64,000 nucleotides of DNA from the NCBI RefSeq assembly GCF_023091155.1, contig NZ_JAHWXK010000002.1:62001-126000 (forward strand). Direction: 5' to 3'. Below the pieces are notes generated by a model. The model searched no databases. It saw nothing but the letters and a program-made list of their open reading frames with translations, and had not been told where the DNA came from. The stretch is from Microbacterium sufflavum (lineage in GTDB: Bacteria > Actinomycetota > Actinomycetes > Actinomycetales > Microbacteriaceae). A program made the translations under genes and the position numbers. Below, one piece after another: positions 26,916 to 35,387 of this stretch. How positions within the stretch are numbered: position 1 is the stretch's first letter; each line of letters begins with the position of its first letter.

Positions 26916-28649
26916 ATGTCGACCACTGAAGCTCCTCGCACCGACGAGGCACCCCGCTCCCGTCCCACCACTCTGCCCGCACGTCAGGCGGCTCTCATGA
27001 GCTCCTCGCGTGTGGAGCAGAAGGGCAACATCGTCGTCAAGTGGATCACCTCCACCGACCACAAGACCATCGGGTACATGTACCTGATCGCGTCTGTGCT
27101 GTTCTTCCTCCTCGGCGGCGTGATGGCCCTGGTCATCCGCGCCGAGCTCTTCGCGCCGGGCATGCAGATCATCCCGACGAAGGAGCAGTACAACCAGCTG
27201 TTCACGATGCACGGCACGATCATGCTGCTGATGTTCGCGACGCCGCTGTTCGCCGGTTTCGCCAACGCGATCCTGCCGCTGCAGATCGGTGCGCCCGACG
27301 TCGCCTTCCCGCGTCTCAACGCCTTCGCGTTCTGGCTGTTCCTCTTCGGGTCGACGATCGCCGTCGCCGGCTTCCTCACCCCGCAGGGTGCCGCGTCCTT
27401 CGGCTGGTTCGCCTATCAGCCGCTGGCCAACGCCTCGTTCTCGCCGGGTGCCGGTGGAAACCTCTGGATGCTCGGTCTGGGCATCTCCGGCTTCGGAACG
27501 ATTCTCGGTGCGGTGAACTTCATCACCACGATCATCACGATGCGTGCCCCGGGTATGACCATGTGGCGCATGCCGATCTTCTCGTGGAACACGCTGATCA
27601 CCAGCCTGCTCATCCTGATGGCGTTCCCGGTGCTCGCGGCCGCGATCTTCGCCGCCGCCGCCGACCGCGTCCTCGGCGCTCACGTCTACGACCCGGCCAA
27701 CGGCGGTGTGCTCCTGTGGCAGCACCTGTTCTGGTTCTTCGGCCACCCCGAGGTGTACATCATCGCGCTGCCGTTCTTCGGCATCGTCTCGGAGATCTTC
27801 CCGGTCTTCAGCCGGAAGCCGATCTTCGGCTACAAGACGCTGGTGTACGCGACGATCGCGATCGCCGCGCTGTCGGTCGCCGTGTGGGCGCACCACATGT
27901 ACGTCACCGGTTCGGTGCTGCTGCCGTTCTTCGCGCTGATGACGATGCTCATCGCCGTCCCGACCGGTGTGAAGATCTTCAACTGGATCGGCACGCTCTG
28001 GCGAGGGTCGGTCACGTTCGAGACGCCGATGGTCTTCGCGCTCGGCTTCCTGGTGTCGTTCGTCTTCGGTGGTCTGACCGGTGTCATCCTCGCGGCCCCG
28101 CCGCTGGACTTCCACCTCAGCGACTCGTACTTCGTGGTGGCGCACTTCCACTACGTGGTGTTCGGCACGGTCGTGTTCGCGATGTTCGCGGGCTTCTACT
28201 TCTGGTGGCCCAAGTGGACGGGACGCATGCTCAACGAGCGTCTGGGCTACGTGCACTTCTGGATGCTGTTCGTCGGCTTCCACATGACCTTCCTGATCCA
28301 GCACTGGCTGGGTGTGGACGGCATGGTGCGTCGCTACGCGGACTACTCGGCGGCCGATGGCTGGACCTGGCAGAACCAGGTCTCCACGATCGGCGCGATC
28401 ATCCTCGGCGCCTCGATGCTGCCGTTCTTCCTGAACGTCTGGATCACCGCGCGCAAGGCGCCCAAGGTGACGGTGAACGACCCGTGGGGTTACGGCGCCT
28501 CGCTCGAGTGGGCGACCTCGTGCCCGCCGCCGCGGCACAACTTCACGTCGATCCCGCGTATCCGCAGCGAGCGTCCCGCGTTCGACCTGAACCACCCGGA
28601 GGCGGCCGAGTTCGCGACCACCGCACCCGGCGAGCGAGAGGGCCACTGA
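26916..28649 (+). CDS. ctaD: Cytochrome c oxidase subunit I (CtaD)
   Basis: Catalytic haem-copper subunit, 577 residues with twelve membrane segments. Ligands are visible: [12 protein letters not shown] (haem a histidine), [12 protein letters not shown] (CuB histidine and the His-Tyr crosslink), AHHMYVTG (two CuB histidines) and [10 protein letters not shown] (haem a3 and haem a histidines). The proton-channel lysine region is in the [13 protein letters not shown] segment. It starts three bases after ctaC and lies three bases before ctaF. The N-terminal 45 residues are polar and actinobacterial in style. Confidence 0.97.
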   Translation: MSTTEAPRTDEAPRSRPTTLPARQAALMSSSRVEQKGNIVVKWITSTDHKTIGYMYLIASVLFFLLGGVMALVIRAELFAPGMQIIPTKEQYNQLFTMHGTIMLLMFATPLFAGFANAILPLQIGAPDVAFPRLNAFAFWLFLFGSTIAVAGFLTPQGAASFGWFAYQPLANASFSPGAGGNLWMLGLGISGFGTILGAVNFITTIITMRAPGMTMWRMPIFSWNTLITSLLILMAFPVLAAAIFAAAADRVLGAHVYDPANGGVLLWQHLFWFFGHPEVYIIALPFFGIVSEIFPVFSRKPIFGYKTLVYATIAIAALSVAVWAHHMYVTGSVLLPFFALMTMLIAVPTGVKIFNWIGTLWRGSVTFETPMVFALGFLVSFVFGGLTGVILAAPPLDFHLSDSYFVVAHFHYVVFGTVVFAMFAGFYFWWPKWTGRMLNERLGYVHFWMLFVGFHMTFLIQHWLGVDGMVRRYADYSAADGWTWQNQVSTIGAIILGASMLPFFLNVWITARKAPKVTVNDPWGYGASLEWATSCPPPRHNFTSIPRIRSERPAFDLNHPEAAEFATTAPGEREGH

Positions 28650-28652
28650 GTC

Positions 28653-29087
28653 ATGCGCGATAACGTCATCATCTGGTGGGTCCTGACCGCGTTCTTCGCC
28701 CTTGTGGGCGTCGTCTACACGGGCTGGAACATCCTCGCCCACCCCGGCCTGCCGCTCGTGAATCAGATCGAGTGGGTCGGCACCGTGGCGCTGTTCTTCT
28801 CCGCCTTCATGGGAGCGATGGTCGCGTTCTACCTCGACCGCACCCACAAGGCGCAGAACGGTGAGCTGCCGGAAGACATCCTGACCTCCGACATCGACGA
28901 CGGTGACCCCGAGCTCGGAGAGTTCAGCCCGTGGTCGTGGTGGCCGCTCGTGCTCGCCGCTTCGGCAGGCGTGTTCGTTGTCGGGCTCGCGGTGGGGCAC
29001 TTCCTCCTGCCGATCGGTCTCGCGATCTTCGTGGTCGCGATCGTCGGCTGGGTCTACGAGTACTACCGCGGGAACTTCGCCCGCTGA
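28653..29087 (+). CDS. ctaF: Cytochrome c oxidase subunit IV, actinobacterial type (CtaF)
   Basis: Small accessory oxidase subunit of 144 residues, found only in actinobacterial aa3 oxidases. Four hydrophobic segments are visible (about residues 6-24, 40-62, 95-113 and 115-135), with the family's GEFSPWSWWPL stretch before the third. Its position directly after ctaD and its length support the call. A strong terminator follows it. Confidence 0.93.
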   Translation: MRDNVIIWWVLTAFFALVGVVYTGWNILAHPGLPLVNQIEWVGTVALFFSAFMGAMVAFYLDRTHKAQNGELPEDILTSDIDDGDPELGEFSPWSWWPLVLAASAGVFVVGLAVGHFLLPIGLAIFVVAIVGWVYEYYRGNFAR

Positions 29088-29100
29088 GCGCTGTACCTGC

Positions 29101-29134
29101 GAAAGGCCCCCCGGATCGTTCCGGGGGGCCTTTC
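29101..29134 (+). terminator. Terminator after ctaF
   Basis: GAAAGGCCCCCCGGA and TCCGGGGGGCCTTTC form a perfect 15-bp stem with a 4-base loop; the stem ends in TTT. It is symmetrical and could also stop the minus-strand rhodanese transcript, which ends at 29156. Confidence 0.9.
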
Positions 29135-29155
29135 CCGTGTGTGTGAGCGCGGCGT

Positions 29156-29575
29156 TCAGGCGCGCGTGCGGATCCGTGGAATCCCGGTGAGAGGATCGAC
29201 GGGGCGGTGGTGCACGCCATCGGCATCTTCGACCGGGTAGCCCTCTCGCACCCAGTACTCGAATCCGCCGATCATCTCGCGGACCCGATACCCGAGGCGG
29301 GCGAACTCGGCCGCGCCCCGCGTACCGCCGTTGCAGCCGGGGCTCCAGCAGTACACGACGACCTCGGCGTCGGGGGAGATCTCCTGCGGCGCCCGGGCGG
29401 CGATCTCACTGTGGTGCATGTGAACCGCGCCCGTCACGCGCCCCTGGGTCCACGCCTCCGAGGACCGGACATCGACCACGACGAGCTGTTCGCCCGTGGT
29501 GCGCGCGGCGTGCACGTCGGCGGGATCCGTTTCATAGGCGAGCTTGGCGGCGAAGTAGTCGGAGCGCGAGATCAT
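29156..29575 (-). CDS. Rhodanese-like sulfurtransferase domain protein
   Basis: A single rhodanese domain of 139 residues. The central strand LVVVDVRSSEAW is followed by GAVHMHHSEIA and the active-site loop VVVYCWSPGCNGGTR, where the first cysteine is in the catalytic position. FARLGYRVREMIGGFEYWV ends the domain. It may transfer sulfane sulfur or have a regulatory role; the substrate is unknown. The start has TAGCGT six bases upstream and no ribosome binding site. Confidence 0.88.
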   Translation of the reverse strand: MISRSDYFAAKLAYETDPADVHAARTTGEQLVVVDVRSSEAWTQGRVTGAVHMHHSEIAARAPQEISPDAEVVVYCWSPGCNGGTRGAAEFARLGYRVREMIGGFEYWVREGYPVEDADGVHHRPVDPLTGIPRIRTRA

Positions 29576-29581
29576 GTCTCC

Positions 29582-29587
29582 ACGCTA
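29582..29587 (-). promoter_or_regulatory. Leaderless-type -10 for the rhodanese gene
   Basis: On the minus strand TAGCGT is followed by GGAGAC and the ATG, so spacing is six bases. Confidence 0.45.
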
Positions 29588-29658
29588 GTTCCCGCTCTGG
29601 CCGCGTGGCGCAGTGAGACGGACGTCGGTCGTGCGGATTCTGCCGTTGGCCCCCGCTG

Positions 29659-30195
29659 TCAGTGGCGCCGCGTCATCTGCACGCGCGTTCCGTATGCGTC
29701 CAGCCCGAGGGCGTGCTCGATGCTCACGAGGGACTCGAGGAACGGCGTATCGGGAGTGCTCACGGCGAACCCGCACGTGGCGTAGAACGGGGCGTTCCAG
29801 GGAACCTCGACGTAGGTGCGCAGGGTGATGCGCTGATTCCCCCGTCGAACGCTCTCGTCCAGCGCGGCATGCACCAGCTGCCGACCGATACCCCGGCGAC
29901 CGTGATCGGGGTGGACCGACAGTTGCTCGAGATGCCCATCTCCGTCGATCTGCAGGACGTGGGCGAAGCCGACGACGGTGAGCGCAGAGCGGGCGGGATG
30001 CGCGGCACGGCGCGAATCGACCACCTCGGCGACCAGGACGTAGCCATCATGGGCGGCGCGCTCGGCCGCCGTCGCCGGGGGCGGCCAGTCCTGCGCGCGG
30101 AAGCGTTCGACCAGGAGACGATCGGCCGCGAGCTCGATCTCCTCCAGAGCAGCGATGTCCTGCGGCTCCGCCGGCCGGATACGCACGCGTGTCAT
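29659..30195 (-). CDS. GNAT-family N-acetyltransferase
   Basis: A 178-residue GNAT domain protein. The acetyl-CoA loop is LSVHPDHGRRGIGRQLV near residue 93, a good match to the family Q/R-x-x-G-x-G/A motif, preceded by the HVLQIDGDGHLEQL strand. The C-terminal FYATCGFAVS is also typical. N-terminal TRVRIRPAEPQDIAALEEIE starts the fold. Substrate unknown. Its ATG overlaps the stop of the upstream Pro/Ala-repeat gene as ATGA, so the two are translationally coupled. Confidence 0.85.
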   Translation of the reverse strand: MTRVRIRPAEPQDIAALEEIELAADRLLVERFRAQDWPPPATAAERAAHDGYVLVAEVVDSRRAAHPARSALTVVGFAHVLQIDGDGHLEQLSVHPDHGRRGIGRQLVHAALDESVRRGNQRITLRTYVEVPWNAPFYATCGFAVSTPDTPFLESLVSIEHALGLDAYGTRVQMTRRH

Positions 30196-30722
30196 AGCGA
30201 CGCCGCCGAGCCGATGACCGCGGGGGTGCTCCGTGTCGTTTCGTCCTGGGCCGCGTGCCCCATGTCCAGCGTGATCGGGAACGTGTCGGTCGTGGCCGAT
30301 GCAGGGGTCGATGGGTTCGGCATGGACCGCGTGACAGACGCGAACCAGGGGTGCACGTCACGGGCTCCATGTCCAACGATGTGGATGTCGGTACGGGCTT
30401 CGGCGATGGGCTCAGCAGCGCCGGCGTGAGTGCCGTCAGGGGGAGCGGCGGGGGCAAGGGGCCCGGCGGCGGCGGGGGGACCGGCGAGGGGTCCAGCAGC
30501 GACGACGTGAGTGCTGCCGGTGGGAGCTGCGGCTGTAGAGGCGGCGGTGACGGGTCCGCCGGCGTCGTTGAGATCGTCGAGGGATAGGGATCCAGCAGCG
30601 CCGTGGGGACCGGCGAGGGGGCCAGCAGCGGCGTGGGGACCGGCGGCAGACTCAGCGGCGAGATGGAGCGCGCGTCGGGGCGAAAGCGCGCGCGAGCGAG
30701 CTGACCGAGCACTGGATGACAT
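30192..30722 (-). CDS. Uncharacterised Ala/Pro-repeat protein coupled to a GNAT gene
   Basis: I do not recognise this 176-residue protein. Support for coding is a GAGAGGA ribosome binding site seven bases before the ATG, an ATGA overlap with the GNAT gene, and a fairly GC-rich third codon position. The first half is low complexity with decapeptide-like repeats (GPHAAAGPLA, then GPHGAAGSLS, later AGPLAGPPAA). The second half is less repetitive, with DIHIVGHGARDVHPWF. There is no signal peptide or membrane segment. Codon use (GCT, GGA, TCT, ACA) is looser than in its neighbours. Other frames are also open here, so spurious coding cannot be excluded. Confidence 0.45.
   Translation of the reverse strand: MSSSARSARSRALSPRRALHLAAESAAGPHAAAGPLAGPHGAAGSLSLDDLNDAGGPVTAASTAAAPTGSTHVVAAGPLAGPPAAAGPLAPAAPPDGTHAGAAEPIAEARTDIHIVGHGARDVHPWFASVTRSMPNPSTPASATTDTFPITLDMGHAAQDETTRSTPAVIGSAASL
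30602..30645. repeat. 30-bp period direct repeat
   Basis: CGTGGGGACCGGCG occurs at 30602-30615 and again at 30632-30645. Related, less exact copies lie further left, around 30475-30500. They encode the Gly-Pro-His/Ala repeats of the gene on the minus strand. Confidence 0.6.
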
Positions 30723-30750
30723 GAAGTGATCCTCTCATCGGTGAGACGAC

Positions 30751-30780
30751 GAAGGCCCCGTCCGACGGGACGGGGCCTTC
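30751..30780 (-). terminator. Terminator after qcrB
   Basis: GAAGGCCCCGTCC and GGACGGGGCCTTC form a perfect 13-bp stem around a 4-base loop, starting 17 bases after the qcrB stop on the minus strand. It isolates the ctaE-qcrCAB operon from the Pro/Ala-repeat gene downstream. Confidence 0.85.
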
Positions 30781-30796
30781 AGCGGGGGAGTGGCGA

Positions 30797-32611
30797 CTAC
30801 TCGTCGTCCTCCGACTTCTTCTTGCGCGGACGCTTCACGGGCTCGGTCGAGATCACCGTGCTGGGCGTGTTCGGCGTCTCGTCGACGTGAGTCTCGTCGA
30901 CGGTGAGCGGGGCGTCGGGGAAGCCGGCGCGCTCGTGAGCGCCCTGGATCTCTGCGGCCTCGGCCGCCTCGTTGTCCGCCGTGACGTGGTGCTGGTGTGC
31001 ATCGGCGGCGTCCACCTCGGCCTGCGTGAGCGGAGCCAGACGGTCCTCGAAGAACCAGCGCGACATCGCCGAACGAAGGTTCTCTGTCCACGGGATGCGG
31101 CCCTTGGCGTTCGGGCGCACCACGAGGGGCTCGTAGCCGTCGATGTCGATGAGCTTCCAGCGGTCGTACTTGTCGACCGGCTGGTGCACCTCGATGTACT
31201 CGCCACCGGGGAGGCGGACGATGCGGCCCGACTCGAAGCCGTGCAGCACGATCTCGCGGTCCTTCTTCTGCAGCGCGATGCAGATGCGCTTGGTGACGAA
31301 GTAGCCGATGATCGGGCCGAGGAACAGCAGCACCTGGAGCGTGTGGATCACGCCCTCCATCGTGAGCATGAAGTGCGTGGCGATGAGGTCGGACGATGCC
31401 GCCGCCCACAGCACGGCGTAGAAGATGACGCCCGCGACACCGATCGCCGTGCGCGTGGCCGCGTTGCGGGGACGCTGGGCGATGTGGTGCTCGCGCTTGT
31501 CGCCCGTGACCCACGCCTCGATGAACGGGTAGATCGCCACGATCACGATGAACAGGCCGAGCACTGCGACCGGAGCCAGGATGCCGAACGACCACGTGTG
31601 GTTCAGGAACACGATGTCCCAGTTCGACGGGGCGAGGCGCAGCGCACCGTCCGCGAACCCGATGTACCAGTCGGGCTGCGTACCCGCCGAGACGGGGGAC
31701 GGGTCGTACGGGCCGTAGTTCCAGATCGGGTTGATCTGGAAGAACGTCGCGATCAGCACGATGGTGCCGAAGACGATGAACAGGTAGCCGCCCATCTTGG
31801 ACATGTACACCGGCATCATCGGGTAGCCCACGACGTTGTCGTTCGAGCGGCCGGGGCCGGCGAACTGCGTGTGCTTGTTGATGACCATGAGCATCAGGTG
31901 CAGGACGATGAAGGCGATCACCAGCATCGGGAGCAGCAGGATGTGCAGGGTGTAGAGACGGCCGACGATGTCGGTGCCGGGGAACTCGCCGCCGAAGAGG
32001 AGGAACGAGGTCCAGGTGCCGATCAGGGGCAGGCCCTTGATCATGCCGTCGATGATGCGCAGGCCGTTGCCCGAGAGCAGGTCGTCGGGGAGGGAGTAGC
32101 CGGTGAAGCCCTCGGCCATCGCCAGGATGAACAGCAGGAAGCCGATCACCCAGTTCAGCTCGCGCGGCTTGCGGAACGCGCCGGTGAAGAACACCCGCAG
32201 CATGTGCACGCCGATACCCGCGATGAAGACCAGCGCAGCCCAGTGGTGGATCTGGCGGACCAGGAGCCCACCGCGCAGGTCGAACGAGATGTGCAGCGTC
32301 GACTCGAGAGCCGAGGACATCGCGATTCCGCGCATGGGAGCGTATGCGCCCGTGTAGTGCGTCTCGACCATCGAGGCCTGGAAGAAGAACGTCAGGAAGG
32401 TTCCGGAGAGGAACACGACGACGAAGCTCCACAGGGCGATCTCACCGAGCATGAACGACCAGTGGTCGGGGAAGATCTTGCGACCGAGCTCCTTGACGAA
32501 GCCGGAGAGGCTGGTGCGCTCATCGATGTAGTTCGATGCGGCGCCGACGAAGCGGCCGCCGAGAGGCGCCTTGGTGTCCTTCTCGTCCTTGGACAGCGTT
32601 GCGGTGCTCAA
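30797..32611 (-). CDS. qcrB: Cytochrome bc1 complex cytochrome b subunit (QcrB)
   Basis: Quinol-oxidising membrane subunit, 604 residues. Features are the haem histidine helices (for example IHHWAALVFIAGIGVHMLRV), the ALFAGGEFPGTD-type connection seen here as FLLFGGEFPGTDIVG, and the Qo-site PDWY in SAGTQPDWYIGF. A C-terminal hydrophilic extension of about 190 residues after the last membrane segment is typical of actinobacterial QcrB. The ATG overlaps the qcrA stop. In actinobacteria this complex forms a supercomplex with the aa3 oxidase, so it works with CtaC-F encoded nearby. Confidence 0.95.
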   Translation of the reverse strand: MSTATLSKDEKDTKAPLGGRFVGAASNYIDERTSLSGFVKELGRKIFPDHWSFMLGEIALWSFVVVFLSGTFLTFFFQASMVETHYTGAYAPMRGIAMSSALESTLHISFDLRGGLLVRQIHHWAALVFIAGIGVHMLRVFFTGAFRKPRELNWVIGFLLFILAMAEGFTGYSLPDDLLSGNGLRIIDGMIKGLPLIGTWTSFLLFGGEFPGTDIVGRLYTLHILLLPMLVIAFIVLHLMLMVINKHTQFAGPGRSNDNVVGYPMMPVYMSKMGGYLFIVFGTIVLIATFFQINPIWNYGPYDPSPVSAGTQPDWYIGFADGALRLAPSNWDIVFLNHTWSFGILAPVAVLGLFIVIVAIYPFIEAWVTGDKREHHIAQRPRNAATRTAIGVAGVIFYAVLWAAASSDLIATHFMLTMEGVIHTLQVLLFLGPIIGYFVTKRICIALQKKDREIVLHGFESGRIVRLPGGEYIEVHQPVDKYDRWKLIDIDGYEPLVVRPNAKGRIPWTENLRSAMSRWFFEDRLAPLTQAEVDAADAHQHHVTADNEAAEAAEIQGAHERAGFPDAPLTVDETHVDETPNTPSTVISTEPVKRPRKKKSEDDE

Positions 32612-33684
32612 TGGCGCTCCCAGAAGCTCGGGCCGACGGGTTCGGTGAAGTCGCTGCGTGCGATGAGGTAGCCCTCGTCATCCACGGTGATGGGCAGCTG
32701 CGGAAGCGGACGGGCGGCCGGTCCGAAGATGACCTTCGCGTGGTCGGTGACGTCGAACTGCGACTGGTGGCACGGGCACAGCAGGTGGTGCGTCTGCTGC
32801 TCGTACAGAGCCACCGGGCAGCCGACGTGGGTGCAGACCTTGGAGTAGGCCACGATGCCGTCGTACGACCAGTCCTTGCGATCCTCGGCCTCGATCAGCT
32901 GCTCGGGCCGCAGGCGCATCATCAACACGATGGCCTTGGCCTTCTCCTCGAGGTAGCCCTCGTCGTGGCCGAGTTCGGCGAGGTCCTCGGGGATGACGTG
33001 GAAGGCAGAGCCGAGCGTGACGTCGGCGGCGCGGATCGGCGTACCGTCGGGGTCGCGCACCAGGCGCATCCCCTTGTCCCACATCGTGTGCTTCAGCAGC
33101 GCCACCGGGTCGCCCTTGGTCGGGTCGTCCGGCGTGGAATGCGGTGCGAGACCGCGGAACAGCGTGACTCCGGGGATGATCGACGCCACGATCGCCGCGA
33201 ACAGCGAGTTGCGGATCATGGTGCGGCGGCCGAATCCGGACTCCTCGTTGGCGTCGGCGAACGCCTTGATGGCGGCCTCGCGCGTCGAGTCCTTGCCCCG
33301 CGTGGGGTGGCGCAGCTCGACGTGCTCCTTGTCGGACATGAGCGCCTTCGACCAGTGGATCGCGCCGATGCCGAGGGCGAGCAGCGCGAGAGCGATGCCC
33401 AGACCGATGAAGAGGTTGTTCTGCCGGATGTCGATGAGCGCGCCGCTCTCGATCGGGAACAGCATGTAGGCGGCGACCGCCCAGATGCTGCCGGCGAGCG
33501 ACAGGTAGAACAGCGTGTAGACGGTACGGACCGCAGCCTTCTCAGCGCGCGGGTCCTTATCGGTCATCCGCTCGCGGTGCGGCGGCAGCCCGGGGTTCTG
33601 CACGGGATCGCTGACTGCGACACCCAGCCCCGGAGAGGGCTGGTAGGCCCTGTCAAGAGCCTGCGAGTCGTCGTCGTGTGCCAT
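32608..33684 (-). CDS. qcrA: Cytochrome bc1 complex Rieske iron-sulfur subunit (QcrA)
   Basis: A 358-residue Rieske protein with three membrane segments (about residues 49-70, 85-105 and 160-180), the actinobacterial arrangement. The 2Fe-2S ligands are in CTHVGCPVALYE and LLCPCHQSQFD near residues 275 and 295. The N-terminus is hydrophilic. It overlaps qcrB by four bases and starts 36 bases after the qcrC stop. The cluster assembly is probably helped by Fe-S carriers such as the ErpA encoded at 25511. Confidence 0.96.
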   Translation of the reverse strand: MAHDDDSQALDRAYQPSPGLGVAVSDPVQNPGLPPHRERMTDKDPRAEKAAVRTVYTLFYLSLAGSIWAVAAYMLFPIESGALIDIRQNNLFIGLGIALALLALGIGAIHWSKALMSDKEHVELRHPTRGKDSTREAAIKAFADANEESGFGRRTMIRNSLFAAIVASIIPGVTLFRGLAPHSTPDDPTKGDPVALLKHTMWDKGMRLVRDPDGTPIRAADVTLGSAFHVIPEDLAELGHDEGYLEEKAKAIVLMMRLRPEQLIEAEDRKDWSYDGIVAYSKVCTHVGCPVALYEQQTHHLLCPCHQSQFDVTDHAKVIFGPAARPLPQLPITVDDEGYLIARSDFTEPVGPSFWERH

Positions 33685-33720
33685 GGTGCTCCTCGTACGT
33701 TCCTCTTCGATGAATATGCG

Positions 33721-34521
33721 TCAGTTGGACTTCGCCGTGATCCACACGGTGATGGCGACCAGAGCGCCGATACCGAAGATCCACACGAACAGGCCCTCGG
33801 AAACCGGGCCGAGCGACCCCAGCGAGAAGCCACCGATCTGCACCGACTGCTGCTGGAAGAGCAGGGCCGAGATGATGTCGCGCTTGTCCTCGTCGGACAG
33901 GTTCATGTCGCCGAAGACCGGCATGTTCTGCGGGCCGGTGACCATGGCGGCATAGATGTGCAGCGCGCTGGTCTCGGTGATCGCGGGGGCGTACTTGCCC
34001 TCGGTCAGAGCACCACCGGCGGCCGCGACGTTGTGGCACATCGCGCAGTTGACGCGGAAGAGCTCGGCACCGTGCGCGACGTCTCCCTCGCCGTCCAGGA
34101 TGCGGTCGGACGGGAACGTCGGACCGGGGGCCTCGGACTGCACGTAGGCCGACATCGCGAGGATCTGCTCCTCGGTGAACTGCGGCTCCTTCTGCGGTGC
34201 CTGCGGGCCCTGCATCTGCAGCGGCATGCGGCCGGTCGACACCTGGAACTCCACAGCCAGCTCGCCGACGCCGTAGAGGCTCGGTCCGTTGGGGGTGCCC
34301 TGCAGGTCGAGGCCGTGACAGGTGGCGCAGTTCGCCTGGAACAGCTTCTCGCCGTCCTCCACCGTCAATTGCGTCGCCGCGCTGGGGGCGTCGTTGGCCG
34401 CGAAGGCGGCGGACGCTCCTGCGTACACGGCGCCCGTGATCATCAGTCCAGCTCCGATGAGCGCGGCCGCCGCCAGTGGGCTGCGACGACCGCTCGAACG
34501 GCGCTTCTTCTCTCGTGCCAT
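33721..34521 (-). CDS. qcrC: Cytochrome bc1 complex dihaem cytochrome c subunit (QcrC)
   Basis: A 266-residue membrane-anchored cytochrome c with two haem sites, FQANCATCHGLDLQG near residue 62 and FRVNCAMCHNVAAAGG near residue 161. It has an N-terminal signal or anchor (residues 15-40) and a C-terminal membrane helix (FVWIFGIGALVAITVWI). The dihaem form replaces a soluble cytochrome c and passes electrons directly to CtaC. The frame is open upstream, but MAREKKRRSSGRR with upstream CGGAG is the start. It lies 20 bases after ctaE. Confidence 0.95.
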   Translation of the reverse strand: MAREKKRRSSGRRSPLAAAALIGAGLMITGAVYAGASAAFAANDAPSAATQLTVEDGEKLFQANCATCHGLDLQGTPNGPSLYGVGELAVEFQVSTGRMPLQMQGPQAPQKEPQFTEEQILAMSAYVQSEAPGPTFPSDRILDGEGDVAHGAELFRVNCAMCHNVAAAGGALTEGKYAPAITETSALHIYAAMVTGPQNMPVFGDMNLSDEDKRDIISALLFQQQSVQIGGFSLGSLGPVSEGLFVWIFGIGALVAITVWITAKSN

Positions 34522-34541
34522 CTCGGGGATCAGCTCCGCTC

Positions 34542-35195
34542 TTATTTCAGGAAGTAGATAACGAAGAACAGCACGATCCAGACGACGTCGACGAAGTGCC
34601 AGTAGTAAGACACCACGATCGAGGACGTCGCCTCCTTGTGCCGGAAGTTCTTGACGGCGTACGCGCGGCCGATGACGAGGAGGAACGCGACGAGACCGCC
34701 GGTGACGTGCAGGGCGTGGAACCCGGTCGTCAGGTAGAAGGCCGAGGCGTACGAGTCGGCCTGGATGGGCATGCCCTCCGCGACCAGCTGCGCGTACTCC
34801 CAGACCTGGCCGGAGACGAAGATCGCGCCGAGGGCGAAGGTGAGGAAGAACCACTCGACCATGCCCCAGCCGAAAAGACGACGGCGACCGGCGCCGTTCT
34901 TCTGGCCCTTCGCGATGCGGTAGGGCTGGAGGTCCTCGGCTGCGAACACGCCCATCTGGCACGTGAACGACGAGAGCACGAGGATCGCCGTGTTGACGGC
35001 CGCGAACGGCACGTTCAGAAGCTCGGTACGGTCGGCCCAGAGCTCGGGTGAAGTGCTGCGGAGCGTGAAGTAGATCGCGAAGAGTCCCGCGAAGAACATC
35101 ACCTCGCTGCCGAGCCACACAATGGTGCCGACAGCTACCGGGTTGGGCCGCTTGATCGTTCTCGCCGCCGGGGCATACGTCGCTGAGGTCGTCAC
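34542..35195 (-). CDS. ctaE: Cytochrome c oxidase subunit III (CtaE)
   Basis: A 217-residue subunit with five membrane segments. Family features are [20 protein letters not shown] at the start, [28 protein letters not shown], and [11 protein letters not shown] with [15 protein letters not shown] at the end. I place the start at the GTG 13 codons inside the longest frame, because CATAAT lies six bases upstream of it and homologues start [17 protein letters not shown] abuts the GTG, too close to act as a ribosome binding site. It leads the ctaE-qcrCAB operon. Confidence 0.94.
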   Translation of the reverse strand: MTTSATYAPAARTIKRPNPVAVGTIVWLGSEVMFFAGLFAIYFTLRSTSPELWADRTELLNVPFAAVNTAILVLSSFTCQMGVFAAEDLQPYRIAKGQKNGAGRRRLFGWGMVEWFFLTFALGAIFVSGQVWEYAQLVAEGMPIQADSYASAFYLTTGFHALHVTGGLVAFLLVIGRAYAVKNFRHKEATSSIVVSYYWHFVDVVWIVLFFVIYFLK

Positions 35196-35201
35196 CCCTC
35201 C

Positions 35202-35207
35202 ATTATG
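35202..35207 (-). promoter_or_regulatory. Leaderless-type -10 for ctaE-qcrCAB
   Basis: CATAAT on the minus strand is followed by GGAGGG and the GTG. It is one of the best TATAAT matches in the window and fits a leaderless start. Confidence 0.55.
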
Positions 35208-35262
35208 GCCGATCCGCGGACGTGATTCTTGCACCCACGGCCGTCGAATCCCTCGTCAGCGA

Positions 35263-35278
35263 CTTAGGGGACCCTAAG
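35263..35278. promoter_or_regulatory. 16-bp palindrome between ctaE and trpD
   Basis: CTTAGGGGACCCTAAG consists of perfect 7-bp arms with a 2-base centre. It lies about 56 bases upstream of the ctaE -10 and 97 bases upstream of the trpD -10, in the only intergenic region feeding the ctaE-qcrCAB operon. It resembles a repressor or activator operator; the regulator is unknown. Confidence 0.5.
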
Positions 35279-35374
35279 AGATCACTGCGAATCATCGGTG
35301 AATCCGCGGGAAACGGCGGTCGACACCCGTCTGCGCGGAAGCGCGGATCGATCTGCACGTTTTCTCCGCGCCGA

Positions 35375-35380
35375 TAGGAT
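35375..35380 (+). promoter_or_regulatory. Leaderless-type -10 for trpD
   Basis: TAGGAT is followed by seven bases and the ATG. No ribosome binding site is present. Confidence 0.5.
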
Positions 35381-35387
35381 CGCACAC

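Noticed and set aside
25974..29000. Minus-strand open frame of 1008 codons opposite the ctaCDF genes
   Set aside because: Shadow frame; the plus strand is certain from haem and copper ligands.
29585..29776. Minus-strand 63-codon frame containing GRIRTTDVRL
   Set aside because: Runs into the GNAT gene in another frame and resembles false proteins read opposite tRNA genes.
30255..30587. Plus-strand Gly-rich open frame
   Set aside because: It lies opposite the Ala/Pro-repeat gene, has no ribosome binding site, and its glycine runs are the complement of the proline repeats.
30475..30650. Possible CRISPR-like repeats
   Set aside because: The copies are adjacent with 30-bp period, imperfect, and without unique spacers or cas genes; they are coding-type repeats.
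30047..30712. Second minus-strand Pro-rich frame of 221 codons
   Set aside because: Overlaps the GNAT start in another frame and lacks a ribosome binding site; the frame coupled to the GNAT gene is preferred.
35263..35278. DtxR/IdeR iron box
   Set aside because: The half-sites match, but the four-base spacing differs from the nine bases of the known box.
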